In this document: one piece after another, positions 60,221 to 64,000 of the stretch
How the letters are laid out: every line of letters starts with the position of its first letter
How positions within the stretch are numbered: the stretch's first letter is position 1
Assembly (NCBI RefSeq): GCF_013408655.1
Contig: NZ_JACCBP010000001.1
Coordinates: 124,001 to 188,000 of the forward strand
Reading direction: 5' to 3'
Length of the DNA: 64,000 bases
Source of the DNA: Pigmentiphaga litoralis
GTDB taxonomy: Bacteria; Pseudomonadota; Gammaproteobacteria; Burkholderiales; Burkholderiaceae_B
Position numbers and translations under genes: made by a program
The notes under the pieces: model-generated
Databases searched by the model: none
What the model was told of the DNA's origin: nothing
What the model saw: the letters and a program-made list of their open reading frames with translations, nothing else

Positions 60221-60793
60221 TCAAGGGTGAAATATCCGGTTGATCAACGGGGCAATGTCGGCAAGGCGCAGGCAATGGTCGGCGCCTGACAGGTCCAGGC
60301 AGGCTTGCGGCATGACCGGCACTTCGGCTTCGGCAGGGTCCTGCACGATAGCCAGGCCGCCAGCCCGCCGCACGGCAAGCAGGCCTTCGGCGCCGTCCTG
60401 ATTGGCGCCAGTCATCACTACACCGATGAGCATCCCCCTGGATGCAAACGCCGCAGAAGAAAAGAGGACATCGATGCTGGGGCGAACGAAACACACCTTG
60501 GCATCGACCGATAATTCGAAGCGGCCGTCGCTACTGATGAGCAGATGATAGCCCGAAGGCGCAATGTGGACGACGCCTGCCGCGGGCGCGCAGCGCTCGG
60601 CGGCCTCGATCACGGGCAGGGCGGTGTGCCGGCGCAGCAGGTCGCAGATCAGATCCACTTCGTTGGATGCGGTATGCGTCACGATCACCACGGGCACGGG
60701 CAAACGCGGGTCCAGTCCGCCCAGCACGACCTGCATGGCATGCAGACCGCCGGCCGAGCAGCCGATCACGATCAGTTCAGGCAGGGGAGGCAT
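60221..60793 (-). CDS. Stand-alone CheB-type methylesterase
   Basis: 190 residues, only the catalytic domain; the usual N-terminal receiver is missing. Ser13 (IGCSAGG), His40 (VTHTAS) and Asp133 (MTGANQDGAEG) match the CheB triad. CheB removes methyl groups from, or deamidates, chemoreceptor Glu/Gln. No chemoreceptor is in the window. It is 18 bases after cheR and almost abuts the response regulator gene, so the four genes form one unit. Confidence 0.9.
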   Translation of the reverse strand: MPPLPELIVIGCSAGGLHAMQVVLGGLDPRLPVPVVIVTHTASNEVDLICDLLRRHTALPVIEAAERCAPAAGVVHIAPSGYHLLISSDGRFELSVDAKVCFVRPSIDVLFSSAAFASRGMLIGVVMTGANQDGAEGLLAVRRAGGLAIVQDPAEAEVPVMPQACLDLSGADHCLRLADIAPLINRIFHP

Positions 60794-60811
60794 GCGGTCC
60801 TTTCCCTGCGC

Positions 60812-61669
60812 CTAGGCTGGCCGCGCAAGCCGGAAGATGCGCGAAGGCACATCCACGCCAACGAATTCACCGGCCGCGGGCGCGAACGAAATGTTTTCCT
60901 TCGTGCCCAGGCACAGGAAGCCGCCGCGCACCAGGCTGGCCGCGAACAGGCCCAGCGTGCGGTTCTGCAAGGCGTCGTTGAAGTAGATCAGCACATTGCG
61001 GCAGACGATCAGGTGCGCTTCGCAGAACACGCCATCGCCTGCCAGGTTGTGGTTGGCAAACGTGACGTTGCGGCGCAAGGCCGCATCGAATTTGATCAGC
61101 TCGTAACGCGCGTGATAGTAGTCCGACAAGGACCGCGATCCGCCGGCGGCGAGATAGCGCACCGCCGCCGCCCGCGCATCGCGCACCGGAAAGATCCCTT
61201 CGCGCGCCCGCGTCAGCGCGGCGTCGGAAATGTCGGTGGCATAGATGTGGCAGCGGTCGTACAGGCCGGCTTCTTCAAGCAGGATGGCCAGCGAATAGGT
61301 CTCTTCGCCAAAGGCGCACCCGGCCTGCCAGATGTTGATCTGCGGGTAGGACGCCAGCAGCGGGAACACCTGTTCACGCAGGGCGGCGAACACCTGCGGG
61401 TCGCGAAACAGTTCCGACACCGGCACCGACAGGCCCGATATCGCCGTCGGCAAAAAGGCCGGGTCATGGAGCAGGCGCGGAATGAGGTCGCTCACGCTGG
61501 CCGCGCCTTGCTGGTCGGCCAGGTGGATCACGCGGCGCTTGAGCGATGCCCTGGCGTAGTCGCTCAGGTCGTACCCGTGGCAGCGTTGCAGCGCCTGCAC
61601 GAACAGGTCCACTTCCAGGTCCTGGATGTCGGCGCTGACCGGGGGCCGGCCGTTCTGCGCCGCGGTCAT
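60812..61669 (-). CDS. CheR-type protein-glutamate methyltransferase
   Basis: 285 residues from ATG 61669, overlapping the kinase stop as ATGA. N-terminal helical domain with HGYDLSDYARASLKRRV, then the SAM-binding domain with WQAGCAFGEETYSLAILLEE and VCRNVLIYFND. CheR methylates receptor glutamates; in cassettes with hybrid kinases it may instead modify a kinase-associated receptor. No TPR is present. Confidence 0.92.
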   Translation of the reverse strand: MTAAQNGRPPVSADIQDLEVDLFVQALQRCHGYDLSDYARASLKRRVIHLADQQGAASVSDLIPRLLHDPAFLPTAISGLSVPVSELFRDPQVFAALREQVFPLLASYPQINIWQAGCAFGEETYSLAILLEEAGLYDRCHIYATDISDAALTRAREGIFPVRDARAAAVRYLAAGGSRSLSDYYHARYELIKFDAALRRNVTFANHNLAGDGVFCEAHLIVCRNVLIYFNDALQNRTLGLFAASLVRGGFLCLGTKENISFAPAAGEFVGVDVPSRIFRLARPA

Positions 61670-64000
61670 GGCAACCACACCCGCATCATGGACAGCAGCT
61701 TGGGAATGTCGATGGGCTTGGACAGGTAATCGTTGGCGCCTGCGGCCAGGCTTTTTTCGCGGTCACCGCGCATGGCTTTGGCGGTCAGCGAAATGATCGG
61801 CAGCTTGCCAAAGCGGGGGTCCTTGCGGATCTCCTGGATGGTTTCGTAGCCGTCCATGACCGGCATCATCACGTCCATCAGGACCAGTTCGATGTCGGGG
61901 GATTCGTCCAGCACCTTCAGCGCCTTCTGGCCATCTTGCGCCAGGCTGACTTCCAGGCCCTTGGCCCGCAGCACCTTCGACAGCGCAAAGATGTTGCGCA
62001 TGTCGTCGTCCACGACCAGCACCTTGCGGCCCACCAGTTCTTCGCCGGTATCTTCGCGCGCGGCGCCGCCCTGCTGGTTGATGCTGTGCAGGAACAGGCT
62101 GACTTCATCGATCAGGCGTTCCGGCGACCGCGCGCCCTTGATCACGATACTGTCAGTGTGCTCACGAATCCGCAGGCTTTCTTCACGCGTCAGTTCACGG
62201 GCCGAATACACCACCACCGGCGCCTGGCCGGCTTCGCTGCGCATCTGTTCCAGGAAGTCGAAGCCCGACATGCCGGGCAGGCCCAGGTCCAGCACGATGC
62301 AGTCGTAGGCCAACACATTCAGCTTGGCCAGCGCGTCTTCGGCCGACGCCGACTCGATCACTTCCACCGTGGGCGAAGCCACCAGCTTGCGCACGGCTGC
62401 GCGCGAAATCGGATCGTCATCCACGACCAGCAGACGGCGGGTGTTGTCGGCCTTGAAGTGCAGCAGGCGCTCGAACGCGCCGGTCAGCGCTTCGGACGTG
62501 ACCGGCTTGGTCAGGAAGCCCACGGCGCCCAGTTCGCGGCCGCGGGCGCTTTCATCCAGCGCAGAAATGAAGTGCACGGGAATGTGCCGCACGGCCGGGT
62601 CGGCCTTCAGGTGTTCGATCACGCTCCAGCCGTCCATGCTGGGCAGCATGACGTCGAGCAGGATGCCCGTGGGTCGATAGGTGCGCGCCAGATGCAGGCC
62701 TGCTTCGCCATCGCCCGCGGCCAGCGCCTTGAGGCCCTTGCGGCGGATCAGGTCGGTCAGGATGCGGGCAAACGCCGGGTCGTCCTCGATCACCAGGATG
62801 GCGGTGTCGCCGGGCGTGATGGATTGGCGGTCGTCCTCGACAATGATGCCGGTGACGGCGGTGGCCGACAGGGTGGGCAACGGCGCGGCGGGCATGGGAC
62901 GAAAGCGTGCGCCTTCGGATCGCGCATGCGCGCGCGGGGCGGTGCGGGAGTCAGCCGTCGCGGGGCTGTTGCCGTCGCCCTGGCCGGTGGCCGTCTGCGG
63001 CGTGGCCGGCTGCGTGTCGGGCAGCAGCATCGTGAAGGTGCTGCCCTGGCCGAGTTCGCTGTGCAGCACGATGTCGCCATGATGCAGCTTCATCAGCTGC
63101 CGCGAGATGGCCAGGCCCAGGCCCGTGCCGCCGTACTGGCGGCTGGTGCTGGCATCCACCTGCTCGAACGCGCCAAACACGCGGCCCAGCTTGTCGTCCG
63201 GAATGCCGATGCCGGTATCGGTGACTTCGATCGCGACCGTGCTGCGGCTGTCAAAGCCCGGATAGTCCTTGTAGGGGCGGCCGATGCGCATGTGTACCGC
63301 GCCCAGCCGGGTGAACTTGAAGGCGTTGCTGAGCAGGTTGCTGGCAACCTGTTCCAGCTTGCCGCCATCACCCACCACCGACGGCGGCATGCCGTCATCG
63401 ACCAGCACCGTGAAGTCGACCTGCTTGTCCTTGGCGATGCGGTTGAAGTTGCGCTTGAGGGTGGACGCAAAGCGCGTCAGGTCCACCGGTTCCAGCAGCA
63501 GGTCCATCTTGCCCGCTTCAATCTTGGACAGATCCAGGATGTCGTTGATCAGGCGCAGCAGGTTCGACCCGCTTTCATGAATGATGCGCGCCGATTCCAC
63601 CTGATCGCCCGATAAATTGCCGTCACCGTTTTCGGCCAGGTCATTCGACAGGATCAACAGGCTGTTCAAGGGCGTGCGCAATTCGTGCGACATGTTCGCC
63701 AGAAATTCCGACTTGTACTGGTTCGCGCGGGTCAGCGCTTCGGCCTTGCTTTGCGTTTCCTGCTGCAGGGTTTCCAGAATGCTTTTCTGCTGATTGAGCG
63801 TGTCCGACTTCTGCCGCAGTTCTTCGTTGGACGCCTGCAGTTCTTCCTGCTGGGTCCGCAATTCTTCTTCGGACGCGCGCAGCTCGCCGGCCTGGGCCTG
63901 GGTCTGCTCGAGCAATTCGCGGGTGCGCACGGCGCGGGTGATGTTGTCGAGCGACAGGGCCACCAGCGGACCCAAGGCGTCCAGCAAGCGCTGCTGGCGC
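61666..64000 (-). CDS. Hybrid sensor histidine kinase with three receiver domains (N-terminus beyond the window)
   Basis: At least 777 residues; the frame stays open to the right edge. Visible order: a coiled coil (TQAQAGELRASEEELRTQQEELQASNEELRQK), HisKA with FLANMSHELRTPLNSL, HATPase_c with VASNLLSNAFKF, TDTGIGIPDDKLGRVF and GGTGLGLAIS, then three receivers with VIEDDPAF/LLDVMLPSMDG, VVDDDPIS/VLDLGLPGMSG and VVDDDMRN/LMDVMMPVMDG. The segment at the edge (LGPLVALSLDNITRAV) resembles the end of a GAF domain. Overlaps cheR by ATGA. It probably phosphorylates the GGDEF response regulator; the signal is unknown. Confidence 0.92.
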   Translation of the reverse strand, partial: RQQRLLDALGPLVALSLDNITRAVRTRELLEQTQAQAGELRASEEELRTQQEELQASNEELRQKSDTLNQQKSILETLQQETQSKAEALTRANQYKSEFLANMSHELRTPLNSLLILSNDLAENGDGNLSGDQVESARIIHESGSNLLRLINDILDLSKIEAGKMDLLLEPVDLTRFASTLKRNFNRIAKDKQVDFTVLVDDGMPPSVVGDGGKLEQVASNLLSNAFKFTRLGAVHMRIGRPYKDYPGFDSRSTVAIEVTDTGIGIPDDKLGRVFGAFEQVDASTSRQYGGTGLGLAISRQLMKLHHGDIVLHSELGQGSTFTMLLPDTQPATPQTATGQGDGNSPATADSRTAPRAHARSEGARFRPMPAAPLPTLSATAVTGIIVEDDRQSITPGDTAILVIEDDPAFARILTDLIRRKGLKALAAGDGEAGLHLARTYRPTGILLDVMLPSMDGWSVIEHLKADPAVRHIPVHFISALDESARGRELGAVGFLTKPVTSEALTGAFERLLHFKADNTRRLLVVDDDPISRAAVRKLVASPTVEVIESASAEDALAKLNVLAYDCIVLDLGLPGMSGFDFLEQMRSEAGQAPVVVYSARELTREESLRIREHTDSIVIKGARSPERLIDEVSLFLHSINQQGGAAREDTGEELVGRKVLVVDDDMRNIFALSKVLRAKGLEVSLAQDGQKALKVLDESPDIELVLMDVMMPVMDGYETIQEIRKDPRFGKLPIISLTAKAMRGDREKSLAAGANDYLSKPIDIPKLLSMMRVWLP

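Noticed and set aside
61936..63615. 559-codon plus-strand frame over the hybrid kinase
   Set aside because: Antisense to conserved HATPase and receiver motifs; no plausible protein content.

Overview
The window is GC-rich DNA from a betaproteobacterium, most likely Burkholderiales/Alcaligenaceae (Bordetella/Achromobacter-like). I infer this from the block leuC-leuD-leuB-asd-fimV-truA-trpF-trpB-trpA-accD, typical of that order, together with Liv-type ABC transporters, pca-type aromatic catabolism and high-GC codon use on both strands. No insertion sequence, prophage, CRISPR array or rRNA is visible. One tRNA (initiator tRNA-fMet) is present.

Layout. 1-9.2 kb is housekeeping and accessory: a 5'-truncated YbhN-like membrane protein, an OpgC-type acyltransferase convergent with an SGNH hydrolase, a hemerythrin-like protein, tRNA-fMet, several small exported or membrane proteins, a Nif11-like protein, a diguanylate cyclase, DusA and an orphan ParA-like ATPase. 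9.2-12.1 kb is a minus-strand operon (wrbA, a repeat-encoded mini-ORF, a DUF2069 protein, a D-2-hydroxyacid dehydrogenase) divergent from a YihY/BrkB protein. 13.7-21.2 kb is a minus-strand catabolic unit: cysteine hydrolase, alpha/beta hydrolase, a complete Liv ABC transporter and a LigAB-like extradiol dioxygenase, with a divergent GntR/FCD regulator and clustered AATCGATT sites. 22.3-24.7 kb holds pcaHG (protocatechuate 3,4-dioxygenase) divergent from a LysR regulator.

24.8-41.1 kb carries a CBS protein, aroC, an M48 lipoprotein protease, leuCDB, asd, a FimV-like protein with microsatellite-like tracts, truA, trpFBA, accD and a PagL-like lipid A deacylase. moaA and a lipoprotein with two repeated domains follow.

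44.4-57.6 kb is a 13-kb minus-strand cellulose synthesis operon in the order bcsD-bcsP-bcsQ-bcsA-bcsB-bcsZ-bcsC. Several of its junctions have overlapping start and stop codons. BcsC has a very long low-complexity linker, and 15-bp in-frame repeats occur in bcsA, bcsB, bcsZ and bcsC. Divergent from the operon is an EAL phosphodiesterase. After it comes a tightly coupled minus-strand signalling cassette: hybrid histidine kinase (cut by the right edge), CheR, CheB and a response-regulator diguanylate cyclase. The c-di-GMP enzymes next to a BcsA with a PilZ domain suggest that this end of the window is a c-di-GMP-controlled cellulose/biofilm module.
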